Assembly: GCF_036227325.1 (NCBI RefSeq)
Contig: NZ_CP109467.1
Coordinates: 8,060,001 to 8,124,000, forward strand
Direction: 5' to 3'
Origin: Streptomyces sp. NBC_01465
GTDB taxonomy: Bacteria; Actinomycetota; Actinomycetes; Streptomycetales; Streptomycetaceae
Length of the DNA stretch: 64,000 bases
Shown: piece by piece, positions 23,294 through 32,708 of the stretch
How the letters are laid out: every line of letters starts with the position of its first letter
How positions within the stretch are numbered: the stretch's first letter is position 1
The notes under the pieces: generated by a model
The model's input: only the letters and a program-made list of their open reading frames with translations
Database searches by the model: none
Told to the model about the DNA's origin: nothing
Translations under genes and position numbers: made by a program

Positions 23294-25678
23294 ATGCCCG
23301 ACATCCAGCAGGAATCGGCACGTTATCTTCGCGCGCAGGAACTGGCCGCGCTCGATGCGCACTGGAGGGCGGCGAACTACCTGGCGGTCGGCCAGATCTA
23401 TCTGATGGCCAACCCGCTGCTCGACGAGGCGCTGCGCCCCGAGCACATCAAACCCCGGCTGCTGGGTCACTGGGGGACGTCGCCCGGGCTGAACCTCGTC
23501 CACACCCACCTCAACCGTGTGATCACAGACCGCGGCAAGGACATCCTGTGCATCTGGGGTCCCGGCCACGGAGGGCCCGCGGTACTCGCCAACTCCTGGA
23601 TCGAGGGCACGTACTCCGAGACGTACCCGGACGTGAGCCGGGATGCAGACGGTATGGCTCGTCTCTTCCGGCAGTTCTCCTTCCCCGGCGGGGTGCCCAG
23701 CCATGTGGCCCCGGAGACGCCCGGTTCGATCCACGAGGGCGGCGAACTCGGCTACTCCCTCTCCCATGCCTACGGCGCCGCGTTCGACAACCCCGATCTG
23801 CTGGTCGCCTGCGTGATCGGCGACGGCGAGGCCGAGACGGGACCGCTGGCCGCTTCCTGGCACTCCAACAAGTTCCTCGACCCCGTCCGCGACGGAGCGG
23901 TCCTGCCGATCCTGCACCTCAACGGCTACAAGATCGCCAACCCGGCCGTGCTCGCCCGGCTCCCCGAGACCGAACTCGACGACTTCCTGCGCGGGTTGGG
24001 CCACGAACCGATCCATGTCGAGGGCGACGATCCGCTCCAGGTGCACGACGCGATGGCGCACGCCATGGACACGGCCCTGGACCTGATCGGCGCCATCCAG
24101 CGCGGCGCGCGCGAGGAGGGCGTCACCGAGCGGCGCCCCTGGCCGGTGATCGTGCTCCGTACGCCCAAGGGCTGGACCGGACCGGCCGAGGTGGACGGGA
24201 TTGCGGTCGAGGGGACCTGGCGCGCCCATCAGGTCCCGCTGGCCGGCGTACGCGAAAACCCGGACCACCTGCGCCAGTTGGAGCAGTGGATGCGCTCCTA
24301 CCGGCCGCGGGAGTTGTTCGACGACCGGGGCAGGCCGAGCGCCCAGGTCCTGGAGTGCGTGCCACAGGGCGTGCGGCGCCTCGGCGCGAGCGAGCACGCG
24401 AACGGTGGACTCCTGGTCCGTGCCCTGCCGCTCCCGCCGCTCGAACGCTACGCAGTGCAGGTCGACAAGCCCGGCACGACGATGCACGAACCCACCCGGG
24501 TACTGGGCGATCTCCTGGAAACCCTCATGGAGAACACCGCCGAGCGGCGCGACTTCCGCCTCTTCGGCCCGGACGAGACCGCCTCCAACCGCCTGCAATC
24601 CGTCTACCGCGCCACCGGAAAGGCGTGGCAGGCGCAGACCCTGCCGGTGGACGAGCACCTCGACCGGCACGGACGGGTCATGGAAATCCTCTCCGAACAC
24701 ACCTGCCAGGGCTGGCTGGAGGGCTACCTGCTCACCGGCCGGCACGGGATGTTCTCCTGCTACGAGGCGTTCGTCCACATCGTCGACTCCATGGTCAACC
24801 AGCACATCAAGTGGCTGCGCACCGCCCGCCGCCTGCCCTGGCGCCGTCCCGTCGCCTCCCTCAACTACCTCCTCACCTCGCACGTCTGGCGCCAGGACAA
24901 CAACGGCTTCTCCCACCAGGACCCGGGCTTCATCGATCACGTCCTCAACAAATCCCCCGAAGTCGTCCGGGTCTACCTCCCCCCGGACGCCAACACGCTG
25001 CTCGCGGTGGCCGACCATGTCCTGCGCTCGCGCGACTACGTGAACGTCGTCGTCGCCGGCAAGCAGCCGTGCTTCGACTGGCTGACCCTGGAGGAGGCCC
25101 GCGGCCACTGCGCCCGCGGAGCCGGGATCTGGGACTGGGCAAGCACGGAAAACGGCGGCCGGGACCCGGACGTGGTTCTGGCGTGCGCCGGTGACGTTCC
25201 CACGCTGGAGGTACTGGCCGCGGCCCAGTTGCTGCGCCGCCACCTTCCCGAGCTGGCGGTGCGCGTGGTGAACGTGGTGGACCTCGCCCGCCTCCTCCCC
25301 ACGGCGGAGCATCCGCACGGCATGCCCGATGCCGAGTACGACGCCTTGTTCACCCCGGACAAACCGGTCATTTTCGCGTACCACGGCTACCCGTGGCTGA
25401 TCCACCGCCTCGCCTACCGGCGCTCCGGCCACGCCCATCTCCATGTCCGCGGCTACAAGGAGGAGGGCACCACGACGACGCCCTTCGACATGGTCGTACG
25501 CAATGACCTCGACCGGTACCGCCTGGCCATGGACGTCATCGACCGAGTCCCCGGCCTCGCCGAGCGAGCCGCCACGATCCGCCAGGAACTGTCGGACACC
25601 CGCCTGCGCCACCACGACTGGATCCGCGAACACGGCACCGACCTCCCAGAGGTCGCCGACTGGACCTGGACCGGCTGA
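23294..25678 (+). CDS. xfp: Phosphoketolase (xylulose-5-P/fructose-6-P)
   Basis: A 794-residue ThDP enzyme of full family length. It shows [20 protein letters not shown] and [15 protein letters not shown], the ThDP-binding [20 protein letters not shown] with [10 protein letters not shown], and the C-terminal [13 protein letters not shown] with [20 protein letters not shown]. The reaction cleaves xylulose-5-phosphate or fructose-6-phosphate with phosphate to give acetyl phosphate and glyceraldehyde- or erythrose-4-phosphate. Acetyl phosphate can yield ATP when respiration is limited, which fits this dormancy cluster. A partial second copy lies at 14528. No acetate kinase gene is nearby. Confidence 0.96.
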   Translation: MPDIQQESARYLRAQELAALDAHWRAANYLAVGQIYLMANPLLDEALRPEHIKPRLLGHWGTSPGLNLVHTHLNRVITDRGKDILCIWGPGHGGPAVLANSWIEGTYSETYPDVSRDADGMARLFRQFSFPGGVPSHVAPETPGSIHEGGELGYSLSHAYGAAFDNPDLLVACVIGDGEAETGPLAASWHSNKFLDPVRDGAVLPILHLNGYKIANPAVLARLPETELDDFLRGLGHEPIHVEGDDPLQVHDAMAHAMDTALDLIGAIQRGAREEGVTERRPWPVIVLRTPKGWTGPAEVDGIAVEGTWRAHQVPLAGVRENPDHLRQLEQWMRSYRPRELFDDRGRPSAQVLECVPQGVRRLGASEHANGGLLVRALPLPPLERYAVQVDKPGTTMHEPTRVLGDLLETLMENTAERRDFRLFGPDETASNRLQSVYRATGKAWQAQTLPVDEHLDRHGRVMEILSEHTCQGWLEGYLLTGRHGMFSCYEAFVHIVDSMVNQHIKWLRTARRLPWRRPVASLNYLLTSHVWRQDNNGFSHQDPGFIDHVLNKSPEVVRVYLPPDANTLLAVADHVLRSRDYVNVVVAGKQPCFDWLTLEEARGHCARGAGIWDWASTENGGRDPDVVLACAGDVPTLEVLAAAQLLRRHLPELAVRVVNVVDLARLLPTAEHPHGMPDAEYDALFTPDKPVIFAYHGYPWLIHRLAYRRSGHAHLHVRGYKEEGTTTTPFDMVVRNDLDRYRLAMDVIDRVPGLAERAATIRQELSDTRLRHHDWIREHGTDLPEVADWTWTG

Positions 25679-25876
25679 ACTCAACGCCAGGGAGAGGGGA
25701 CTTCGAAGCGGGGCAGTCCCTCGGAGCAGACCGACGCCGGACTGTCCCATGCCCCGGCAGCCTGGAGGGAGTGCTCCGCGGCACCCTCGGGCGCCGTGCC
25801 GCACAGGGCACAAGGCCGCCCCTGAAGCTCCGGCCTTCTCCATGACACCTGACGTGCGGATTCTTATCTGAAACGA

Positions 25877-25890
25877 GGGACCTTTGTCCC
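25877..25890. promoter_or_regulatory. DevR-type box ahead of the second CBS-BON gene
   Basis: GGGAC-CTTT-GTCCC is a perfect inverted repeat 85 bp before the CBS-BON start. Its GGGAC/GTCCC arms equal the core arms of the mycobacterial DevR box; the other boxes in this cluster carry GGGCC/GGCCC. Confidence 0.65.
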
Positions 25891-25974
25891 CTGCCCCGGG
25901 GTTCGCGATCGGAGCGAAGGTGGGGGTGGCGGGGCCACTGTGCGCTTTGCCCGTGCTCCGCCCGGAAGGGGTCA

Positions 25975-26646
25975 ATGACCATGCGACACCGCACTGTTGC
26001 CGACCTGATGACGCACGCCGTCATCAGCGTCCGCACCGACACCACCTTCAAGGACGTCGCCGCGAAACTGGCCGAGAACTCGATCGCCGCCGTGCCGGTC
26101 GTCGACGACCAGAACTGCCCCCTCGGCGTGGTCTCGGAGGCAGACCTGCTCCGCCGTGAAGCAGTCCAGCCCGATCCCGACGGCCACTCCGCCACGGCGG
26201 GCAGGCCGCACGATGGGGGAGGCGGGCAGGGCGAGACGGCGGGCGAGCTCATGTCCTCACCAGCCGTCTGCGCACAGCCGCAGTGGAATGTCGTCGAGGC
26301 GGCGCGGACCATGGACCGGCACCAGGTCAAACGTCTCCCCGTCGTCGACGAGACCGGGAAACTCGTCGGCATCGTCAGCCGAAGCGACCTCCTGCGAATC
26401 TTCCTTCGCCGTGACGCAGTGATCCGCGAGGAGATCACCTACGACGTCCTGCACCGAACCCTCGCCATCAGCCCGGAGACGCTGCATGTCGCGGTGTCCG
26501 ACGGGATCGTGACACTCAGGGGCCGCATCGAGCAGCCCGCACTGCACTCCACCGTGCTGCGGCTGTGCCAGTCGGTCGACGGCGTCGTCGCCGTCCACGA
26601 ACTGCCCGCCGATGCAGCCGCCACGCCTCCCGTACGGCACTCGTAA
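25975..26646 (+). CDS. CBS-pair protein with C-terminal BON domain
   Basis: A 223-residue protein with CBS motifs at about 1-60 (VADLMTHAVISVRTDTTFKD) and 90-145 (ELMSSPAVCAQPQWNVVE, RLPVVDETGKLVGIVSRSDL) and a BON domain at about 155-210 (LHVAVSDGIVTLRGRIEQ). Same architecture as 17965 with moderate identity, so they are paralogues in one regulon. GGAAGGGG precedes the ATG. It ends at a very long bidirectional terminator. Confidence 0.92.
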   Translation: MTMRHRTVADLMTHAVISVRTDTTFKDVAAKLAENSIAAVPVVDDQNCPLGVVSEADLLRREAVQPDPDGHSATAGRPHDGGGGQGETAGELMSSPAVCAQPQWNVVEAARTMDRHQVKRLPVVDETGKLVGIVSRSDLLRIFLRRDAVIREEITYDVLHRTLAISPETLHVAVSDGIVTLRGRIEQPALHSTVLRLCQSVDGVVAVHELPADAAATPPVRHS

Positions 26647-26704
26647 GCCCGCAACGACGTGCCCGGCCCCCTCCGTGGAGGGGGCCGGGCACGTCGTTGC
26701 GGGC
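26647..26704. terminator. 28-bp-stem bidirectional terminator
   Basis: The two 28-bp arms (GCCCGCAACGACGTGCCCGG... and its complement) are perfectly complementary with only two central bases unpaired. It exactly fills the space between the convergent CBS-BON and slipin stop codons. Confidence 0.9.
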
Positions 26705-27556
26705 TCAGACGTTCTCCCGTGCTCCGTTCGCCAGCGGGAGGATCTCCGGCTTGGCGACCTCGCCGGGCCGCTGTTTGGACGCGGCGGCCGCGGTCTCGCG
26801 GGCGAGGAAGGAGCCGAGCTCGCCGATCGTGCTCATCAGCGGGGCGGGGAAGACGACGGTGGTGTTCTTGTCGACGCCGATCTCCACCAGGCTCTGCAGA
26901 TTGCGCAGTTGGAGCGCAAGCGGATGCTCCATCATGATGTCGGACGCTTCCCCGAGCGCCGCTGCGGCCAGTGATTCCCCCTGAGCGTTGATGATCTTTG
27001 CGCGCTTCTCGCGCTCGGCCTCAGCCTGGCGGGCCATCGCACGCTTCATGCTGTCGGGCAGCTGGATGTCCTTGAGTTCGACGAGGGTGACCTCCACGCC
27101 CCACTCGACGGTGGCGACGTCGAGGATCTCGCGGATGTCCAGGTTGATGCGGTCGGTCTCCGACAGCGTCTCGTCCAGCGTGTGCTGTCCGACGACCTTG
27201 CGCAGCGTGGTCTGCGCGATCTGGTTGATCGCGGCATGCACGTTCTCGATCGCGATGACCGATTTCACGGCGTCCACGACACGGAAGTACGCCACCGCCG
27301 ACACATCGACGCTGACGTTGTCCCGGGTGATGATCCCCTGCGACTGGATGGGCATCGTGACGATCCGCAGCGAGACCCGGTGCAGGACATCGACGAACGG
27401 AACGATGAATCGCAGGCCGGGGGAGCGGGGACCCACCAGCCGGCCGAACCGGAACAGCACCCCCTTCTCGAACTGCTTGACGACCTTGATGGCCATGGCG
27501 AACGCCACGACGACCAGCAGGGCCACCACGACGATCAGGAAAATGAGCACGCCCAT
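26705..27556 (-). CDS. Slipin-family SPFH membrane protein
   Basis: A 283-residue protein: one N-terminal membrane helix (LIFLIVVVALLVVVAFAMAI), then the band-7/SPFH domain (FEKGVLFRFGRLVGPRSPGL, RDNVSVDVSAVAYFRVVDA, TLRKVVGQHTLDETLSE) and a coiled coil (RQAEAEREKRAKIINAQGES). Slipins form oligomers on the cytoplasmic face of the membrane and are often tied to NfeD proteases; no nfeD is present here. ATG 27556 follows GAGGAGCA. It is divergent from the universal stress gene and may share the boxes at 27743-27780. Confidence 0.93.
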   Translation of the reverse strand: MGVLIFLIVVVALLVVVAFAMAIKVVKQFEKGVLFRFGRLVGPRSPGLRFIVPFVDVLHRVSLRIVTMPIQSQGIITRDNVSVDVSAVAYFRVVDAVKSVIAIENVHAAINQIAQTTLRKVVGQHTLDETLSETDRINLDIREILDVATVEWGVEVTLVELKDIQLPDSMKRAMARQAEAEREKRAKIINAQGESLAAAALGEASDIMMEHPLALQLRNLQSLVEIGVDKNTTVVFPAPLMSTIGELGSFLARETAAAASKQRPGEVAKPEILPLANGARENV

Positions 27557-27742
27557 GTGCTGCTCCTCAGCTAGGGCACGAGGCCTCCGGCCCTGCGCAC
27601 TCCAGCCGGAGCACGACGGGCACAGGAGCCGGACTGAACCCCTGTACCAAAGCGGACAGTGGAGACCCGCAGTGGCGGGCCCGGCCGGGCTCCGCAGTTC
27701 GTACCGTCCCCCGAGCATGGCCCGCTGCGCGCGGCGCGGGCA

Positions 27743-27780
27743 GGGGCCGATCGGGCCGTGAAGCCAGGGCCGGATGGCCC
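27743..27780. promoter_or_regulatory. Paired OsdR-type boxes before the universal stress gene
   Basis: GGGCC-GGAT-GGCCC (27767-27780) is a perfect inverted repeat. A second, imperfect element, GGGGCCGATCGGGCC, lies at 27743-27757. TAGCGT (27805-27810) is a possible -10, placing the perfect box about 31 bp upstream of it. Confidence 0.65.
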
Positions 27781-27855
27781 GGTCACGGCTTGGGCGCGGG
27801 TGCATAGCGTGAAGTCGGCTCCCCGTTCACAACCGATCGGCAGGAGAACAACGAC

Positions 27856-28329
27856 ATGGCTCAGCACAACGATTCGAAGCCCCGGCCCGTCGTCGTGGGC
27901 GTGGACGGCTCGACCTGCTCACAACAAGCGCTGCGGTGGGGCCTGGCCCAGGCCGGACTGACCGGCAGCACCATTGAAGCCGTTGCCGCGTGGCAGTACC
28001 CCGAGGTGTACGGATACACCTACGGGTGGGTGCCGTCGATGCCCGAGGGCGGTGTCTTCGCCAAAGCCGCCGAGCGGGCCCTGCAGGAAACCGTGGCCAA
28101 CGTACGGGACCAGCTCGACCGACCCGCCGCAGTGACCCTCCGCGTGGCAGAGGGCCACCCCGTGAAAGTGCTGATGGACGCGGCCCGCAACGCGCAGGTC
28201 CTGGTCCTGGGCAGCCGTGGCCACGGCACCTTCACCGGCATCATGCTCGGCTCGGTCAGCCAGCACTGCGTGCAGCACGCACCCTGCCCTGTCGTCGTCA
28301 TCCCCTCCACCGCGAGCGGCACGGTGTAG
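27856..28329 (+). CDS. Universal stress protein (UspA family)
   Basis: A 157-residue single Usp domain. VVVGVDGSTCSQQALRWGL supplies the N-terminal Asp, and VLGSRGHGTFTGIMLGSVSQ is the G-2x-G-9x-G-S ATP-binding motif. GGAGAA precedes the ATG. Usp genes are the hallmark of DevR/OsdR regulons. Probably an ATP-binding stress regulator in the cytoplasm. Confidence 0.94.
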   Translation: MAQHNDSKPRPVVVGVDGSTCSQQALRWGLAQAGLTGSTIEAVAAWQYPEVYGYTYGWVPSMPEGGVFAKAAERALQETVANVRDQLDRPAAVTLRVAEGHPVKVLMDAARNAQVLVLGSRGHGTFTGIMLGSVSQHCVQHAPCPVVVIPSTASGTV

Positions 28330-28445
28330 CGCCGATCTGTTGCTGACCGGGGGTCGGCATGGTGATGGCGTCCTGCTCGCCGCGGCCGGTATACGGCGCA
28401 ACCCGGAGGCGGCCGGCCACTGAGGGACGCGACGAGCATTCCAGT

Positions 28446-28479
28446 GGGTCCCGCGATGCGAACAGGCATCGCGGGACCC
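28446..28479. terminator. Terminator between convergent usp and FAH genes
   Basis: A 14-bp perfect stem (GGGTCCCGCGATGC / GCATCGCGGGACCC) with loop GAACAG, between the stops of convergent genes. Confidence 0.85.
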
Positions 28480-28520
28480 GTGTCTCGTGCGTCGGGCGAG
28501 GCCCGTACGACTCCCTCAGT

Positions 28521-29492
28521 TCACGGCCGTTCCCGGGAGCGGCGCCGGCCGGAGGGCAGGGCGGTCGGGGCGGCGCCGGTGATCACGGTGTTGGAGACCG
28601 TGCCGATGCCTTCGACGGTGAGGGTGACGGTGTCGCCCGGCTTCAGCGGCGGTGGGGTCTGCTCGCCGCGAAGGCCCCACAGTTCGGCGAGGCAGCCGCC
28701 GTTGCCGCAGGTGCCGGAGCCCAGGACATCGCCGGGGACGACGCGTGTGCCGCGCGAGGCGTAGGCGGCCATCTCCTCGAAGGTCCAGCTCATGTTGGAG
28801 AGAAGGTCTTTGCCGATCGTTTCACCGTTGACCTCGGCGGTCAGCGCCAGGCGCAGGAAACCGTCGGTGTCGCGGTACCGCTCCAGTTCGTCCGCGGTGA
28901 CGAGGTAGGGGCCGAGGGTGGTGGCGGTGTCCTTGCCCTTGCAGGGGCCGAGGCCGACCTTCATCTCGGCGGACTGGAGGTCCCGGGCGGACCAGTCGTT
29001 GAAGACGGTGTAGCCGATGATGTGGTCGCGGGCCTGCTCGGGCGTGAGGTCGCTGCCCTCGCGGCCGATGACAGCGGCGACTTCGAGTTCGTAGTCGAGG
29101 GCGGTCGAGCCCGGGGGCATGGGGATGTCGTCGTGCGCGCCGAATAGGGCGTGCGGGTTGGTGAAGTAGAAGGTGGGCGCGGCGTACCACTGCTCGGGCA
29201 CTCCTGCGACGCCGTCCACGGCCTTGCGTACGCCTTCGACGTGTTCCTCGAAGGTGACGAAGTCCCGTACGGAGGACGGCTGGAGCGGGGGCAGCAGCCG
29301 GACCTGGGAGACGTGCGGTCCCGGTGGTACGTCGAGCGCGGATGCCCCGGCATCCAGGAGGGCGGGCAGACCGCCGCAGGTGTGGATCAGCTCGGTGAGA
29401 GATGTGGTGCCGGGCAGCGGGTAGAGGGTGCCGTCCGCCTCGACGACGGCGACGCGGGTGCGGTGCTGGTGTGCGTAGGTGGCGAATCGCAT
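28521..29492 (-). CDS. Fumarylacetoacetate hydrolase-family protein
   Basis: A 323-residue FAH-fold enzyme. Metal ligands are in ALDYELEVAAVIGREG (E-x-E) and GYTVFNDWSARDLQ (Asp), with GPYLVTADEL and LGSGTCGNGG downstream. It is the last gene of the leftward aromatic catabolic operon. Family members hydrolyse or decarboxylate ring-cleavage products such as fumarylpyruvate or 2-oxo-hept-dienedioates. The promoter-proximal gene of this operon (33671) is a second FAH protein, so the two may act on successive intermediates. Confidence 0.92.
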   Translation of the reverse strand: MRFATYAHQHRTRVAVVEADGTLYPLPGTTSLTELIHTCGGLPALLDAGASALDVPPGPHVSQVRLLPPLQPSSVRDFVTFEEHVEGVRKAVDGVAGVPEQWYAAPTFYFTNPHALFGAHDDIPMPPGSTALDYELEVAAVIGREGSDLTPEQARDHIIGYTVFNDWSARDLQSAEMKVGLGPCKGKDTATTLGPYLVTADELERYRDTDGFLRLALTAEVNGETIGKDLLSNMSWTFEEMAAYASRGTRVVPGDVLGSGTCGNGGCLAELWGLRGEQTPPPLKPGDTVTLTVEGIGTVSNTVITGAAPTALPSGRRRSRERP

Positions 29493-29581
29493 GGGGGCTC
29501 CTGGCGCGAACAGGGGCCGGGGGCGCGGAGGGCGGAGTCAGGGCATGGACAGGGCCGTCGCGCCCCCGGGACTCGGGGTGG

Positions 29582-30520
29582 TCAGACCGGCGGGGCGACG
29601 AACACGCCGCGGTCGGGGTCGTTGAAGGACTCCTTGGCGACGAGTTCGTTCATCGCGTTCGCCGTGCCCCACTGGTCGGTGACCTCGGGCTTGGAGAAGT
29701 CGTAGACGTGCGGATGCCAGGTGTCCTCGTCCAGGCACTCCAGCTCGGTGGTGTATTCCACGGTGTTGCCGTGCGGGTCGAGGAAGTACGTGAACGTGTT
29801 GTCGCCCGCCATGTGCCGGCCCGGCCCCCAGACCTTCTTGAAGCCGGCCCGCATCACCCGGCCGGAGCCGCGCATGTACTCGTCGATGCCGCGCATCTCG
29901 AAGGAGACATGGTGCAGTGCGGTGTGCGGGCCCTGTGCGATCGCCATCGAGTGGTGCTGGTTGGAGATCCGCATGAAGTGCATGACCTCGCCCATGTGCG
30001 GGGAGGAGAGCGTGTCGGACAGGGCGAAGCCGAGGTGGCGCTCGTACCACTGCCGGGTTCGGTTGAGATCGGGGGAGTTGAGGACGACGTGGGAGAGCTT
30101 GACCGGGATGGCCTCCTTCTCCTCGATCTTGCGGTGCTGTCGTACCTCGACGTCGGCGGAGACCTCGATGGTGCGGCCGTCGATGTCGAAGAAGCGGAAG
30201 CCGTAGCCGCCGCCAGGGGTGTCGACCTTGCCCGGACGTGATATCAACTGCACGTCTCCGGCGAGGAGTTGCTCGGCGAGGGTGTCGACGTCCTGCGGTG
30301 AGGCCGCTCCGTAGGAGACGAGGTCGAGGCGCTTCTCGCCGGCCTTCCGCAGCCGTATGACGTACTGCTCGGGGGAACCCTCGGCGGCGAGGAAGGAGAT
30401 GCCGGAGTCCTCGGCGACCTTGGTCAGGCCCCAGACACCGGCGTAGAAGTCGAGCTGCTTGTCGTAGTCGGGCACGGCCAGGTCGACGTGCCGCAGGTGG
30501 GTGAGCAGACGTCCGTTCAT
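29582..30520 (-). CDS. Extradiol (catechol 2,3-type) dioxygenase, VOC superfamily
   Basis: A 312-residue two-module VOC dioxygenase. The predicted Fe(II) ligands in the second module are His144 (KLSHVVLNSPD), His204 (ALHHVSFEM) and Glu255 (GNTVEYTTE). The conserved second-shell FLDPHGNTVEY is present. It should open a catecholic ring at the meta position using O2. ATG 30520 is six bases after the upstream amidohydrolase stop. Its presence with an FAD hydroxylase and FAH hydrolases defines a meta-cleavage pathway; the substrate is not predictable. Confidence 0.9.
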   Translation of the reverse strand: MNGRLLTHLRHVDLAVPDYDKQLDFYAGVWGLTKVAEDSGISFLAAEGSPEQYVIRLRKAGEKRLDLVSYGAASPQDVDTLAEQLLAGDVQLISRPGKVDTPGGGYGFRFFDIDGRTIEVSADVEVRQHRKIEEKEAIPVKLSHVVLNSPDLNRTRQWYERHLGFALSDTLSSPHMGEVMHFMRISNQHHSMAIAQGPHTALHHVSFEMRGIDEYMRGSGRVMRAGFKKVWGPGRHMAGDNTFTYFLDPHGNTVEYTTELECLDEDTWHPHVYDFSKPEVTDQWGTANAMNELVAKESFNDPDRGVFVAPPV

Positions 30521-30525
30521 GGTGG

Positions 30526-31533
30526 TCAGCCCTTCTGGAGGCGGAGGAGTGCGGCAGCGGTGCCGCCGCGGATGGCGTCGAAGTCGGCGGCCGGCAGGTG
30601 CGCGGAGCGCAGGGCGCCGAGTGGGTCGTCGGTGCCCATGTCGAAGGGGAAGTCGGAGCCGAGCAGCACCCGGTCTGCTCCGGCCACGCGCACCAACTCC
30701 CGCAGCACGTGCGGGTCGTGGACCAGTGAGTCGAAGTAGAGGTGCTTGAGGTAGCTGCTGGGCGGCTGGGTGCAGCCGGCGCCCGCGTCCGAGCGGGCTG
30801 CCCAGGCGTGGTCGGCGCGGCCGATGTGGGTGGGCAGGTAGCCGCCGCCGTGCGCCGCGATGATCTTCAGGTCGGGGTGGCGGTCCAGGACGCCGGAGAA
30901 GATGAGGTGGGAGAGGGCGACGGCGTTCTCGGTGGGCTGGCCGACGGAGTTGGACAGGTACCACTGGTCGAGGCGTTCGTCGAGGGTGCAGCCGAAGGGG
31001 TGCAGGAAGACGAGCGCTCCTGTCTCTTCGGCGCGCGACCAGAAGGGTTCGTAGGCCGGGTCGGACAGTTCGCGCCCCGGGGCGTGGCTGGAGATCTCCA
31101 CCCCGGAGAGGCCGTGCTCAAGCGCGTGGTCGATCGCGCGCACCGCCTGTTGTGGATGTTGCAGGGGTACGAGGCCGAGGCCGCGCAGCCGGTCGGGGGC
31201 GGCCGAACAGTGCGCGGCGGTCGCCTCGTTGGCGAGCCGGTACACCTTCTCGGCCGTCTCCTCGTCGGCCCAGTAGTGGTAGTGCGAGGGGGAGGGGCTG
31301 ACGAGTTGGACGTCCACGCCCGCGGCGTCCATCGCAGCGAGCCGGACGGCCGGATCGGTGAGGCGAGGAATGCGTTCGCCGATCATCGGGCCGTTGACCT
31401 TCAGGGCAGCCGGTCCGTTGCGGCGGGCGTCCAGGCCCTTCGCCTCGGCAAGGCCCGGCAGGCCGTCCACCAGCGCCTCGACCTCGGGCAGCAGGACGTG
31501 GGCGTGCACGTCGACGGTGGGCGGTGTCGTCAC
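30526..31533 (-). CDS. Amidohydrolase-2 family metal enzyme (probable decarboxylase)
   Basis: A 335-residue TIM-barrel starting at GTG 31533, overlapping the upstream stop (GTGA). It has VDVHAHVLLPE (two His metal ligands), FLHPFG, IIAAHGGGYLP and VLLGSDFPFDMG (Asp). This set matches the ACMSD/gamma-resorcylate decarboxylase group. In a meta-cleavage operon such enzymes decarboxylate an aromatic acid or a semialdehyde product without oxidation. Reaction inferred from family and context. Confidence 0.88.
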   Translation of the reverse strand: MTTPPTVDVHAHVLLPEVEALVDGLPGLAEAKGLDARRNGPAALKVNGPMIGERIPRLTDPAVRLAAMDAAGVDVQLVSPSPSHYHYWADEETAEKVYRLANEATAAHCSAAPDRLRGLGLVPLQHPQQAVRAIDHALEHGLSGVEISSHAPGRELSDPAYEPFWSRAEETGALVFLHPFGCTLDERLDQWYLSNSVGQPTENAVALSHLIFSGVLDRHPDLKIIAAHGGGYLPTHIGRADHAWAARSDAGAGCTQPPSSYLKHLYFDSLVHDPHVLRELVRVAGADRVLLGSDFPFDMGTDDPLGALRSAHLPAADFDAIRGGTAAALLRLQKG

Positions 31534-32660
31534 GGCAGTTCCCGCAGCATGGTCATGGTGCGGCCCATCAGCCCGGGTATGTCCGCGTCGCGGACTCCGT
31601 CGAGCTGCCACTGGCCGATCTGTACGGACGCTTCGACGACGGGACGCACGCGGTGGATCCGCCGTTCGTAGTACGCCTGGAACAGGGCGTCGTCCCAGGT
31701 GTCGGAGGCGGTCAGCATCTGGGCGAGGACCCAGGCGTCCTCCATCGACAGGGCCGCGCCTTGGGCGAGGGTGGGCGGGCAGCAGTGCGCGGCGTCGCCG
31801 ACCAGGACGACGCGGCCGCGGTGCCAGGAGCCCTCGACCAGCATCCGGTCGAACCAGGTGTAGTTGACCTGCGTCGGGTCGGTGATGTGCCGGGTGATCT
31901 CGGGCCAGTGGCCGCCGTAGTGCTGTGCGAGGGCACGCATCTCGTCGGCGTAGGAGGCGGTGGGGATGGAGGCACGGTCGCGTTTGGCCTCGACGACGTA
32001 CGCGTAGAGCGTGCTCTCGCTGGTCGGGCAGTAGCCGGCGATGTAGGCGGGGCCGCCGAAGGCGAGGTCCGTGCGGGTCAGGCCGGCCGGGCGTGGGGCG
32101 GCGATCCGCCAGATGGCCATGCCGGTGGGTTCCGGTCTGTCCATGATGCCGATGGCCGCGCGCGTCGTGGAGCCCAGGCCGTCGGCGGCGATCACCAGAT
32201 TGTAGCGGCCCTGGCTACCGTCGTCGAAGGCGACGGTGACGCCAGTACCGTCTTGTTGCAGGGACTCCGCGCGAACACCCAGCCGTACGGTGGCACCGCT
32301 CGCGCGGACCGTGTCGATCAGAATGCGCTGGAGCTGTGGGCGCTGCATGCCGACGGTGGCCGGCAGGTCGTCGCCGCCGGTGCGCAGATCCTCGGCGACG
32401 TGCAGGACGGTGCCGTCGGGCGCGGTGATGCCGACCGCGCCGAAGCCGTAGCCGGACCTCTCCACCTTCTCCCACACGCCGAGCTCGCGCAGCACACGCA
32501 GGGCGTTGCCCTGGAGCGTGATGCCGGATCCTGCGGTGGCGTTCCAGTCGTCCTTGACTTCGATCAGGTCGACCGCGATCCCGGCGCGGCGCAGCAGGAT
32601 CGTCGCGGCGTTGCCGGCCGCGCCGCCGCCGATGACGAGAACCGTGCTGGGTGTGCTCAT
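31530..32660 (-). CDS. FAD-dependent aromatic monooxygenase
   Basis: A 376-residue group A flavoprotein hydroxylase: GxGxxG in VLVIGGGAAGNAATILLRR, the DG motif in VIAADGLGSTTRAAIG, and the GD motif in VVLVGDAAHCCPPTLAQGAA. It should add a hydroxyl to an aromatic ring using NAD(P)H and O2, supplying the dihydroxy substrate for the dioxygenase at 29582. The next gene overlaps its stop. The upstream cyclase-type gene ends 48 bp before it. Confidence 0.92.
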   Translation of the reverse strand: MSTPSTVLVIGGGAAGNAATILLRRAGIAVDLIEVKDDWNATAGSGITLQGNALRVLRELGVWEKVERSGYGFGAVGITAPDGTVLHVAEDLRTGGDDLPATVGMQRPQLQRILIDTVRASGATVRLGVRAESLQQDGTGVTVAFDDGSQGRYNLVIAADGLGSTTRAAIGIMDRPEPTGMAIWRIAAPRPAGLTRTDLAFGGPAYIAGYCPTSESTLYAYVVEAKRDRASIPTASYADEMRALAQHYGGHWPEITRHITDPTQVNYTWFDRMLVEGSWHRGRVVLVGDAAHCCPPTLAQGAALSMEDAWVLAQMLTASDTWDDALFQAYYERRIHRVRPVVEASVQIGQWQLDGVRDADIPGLMGRTMTMLRELP

Positions 32661-32708
32661 GAGGGGAACTCCTTCGTTCCGCTGGTGACTTGGCAGGTTG
32701 GGGGCGTG

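Noticed and set aside
23276-25975. An 899-codon - strand frame opposite phosphoketolase
   Set aside because: Val/Gly/Asp-rich shadow of the intact phosphoketolase gene, which has full family motifs on the + strand.
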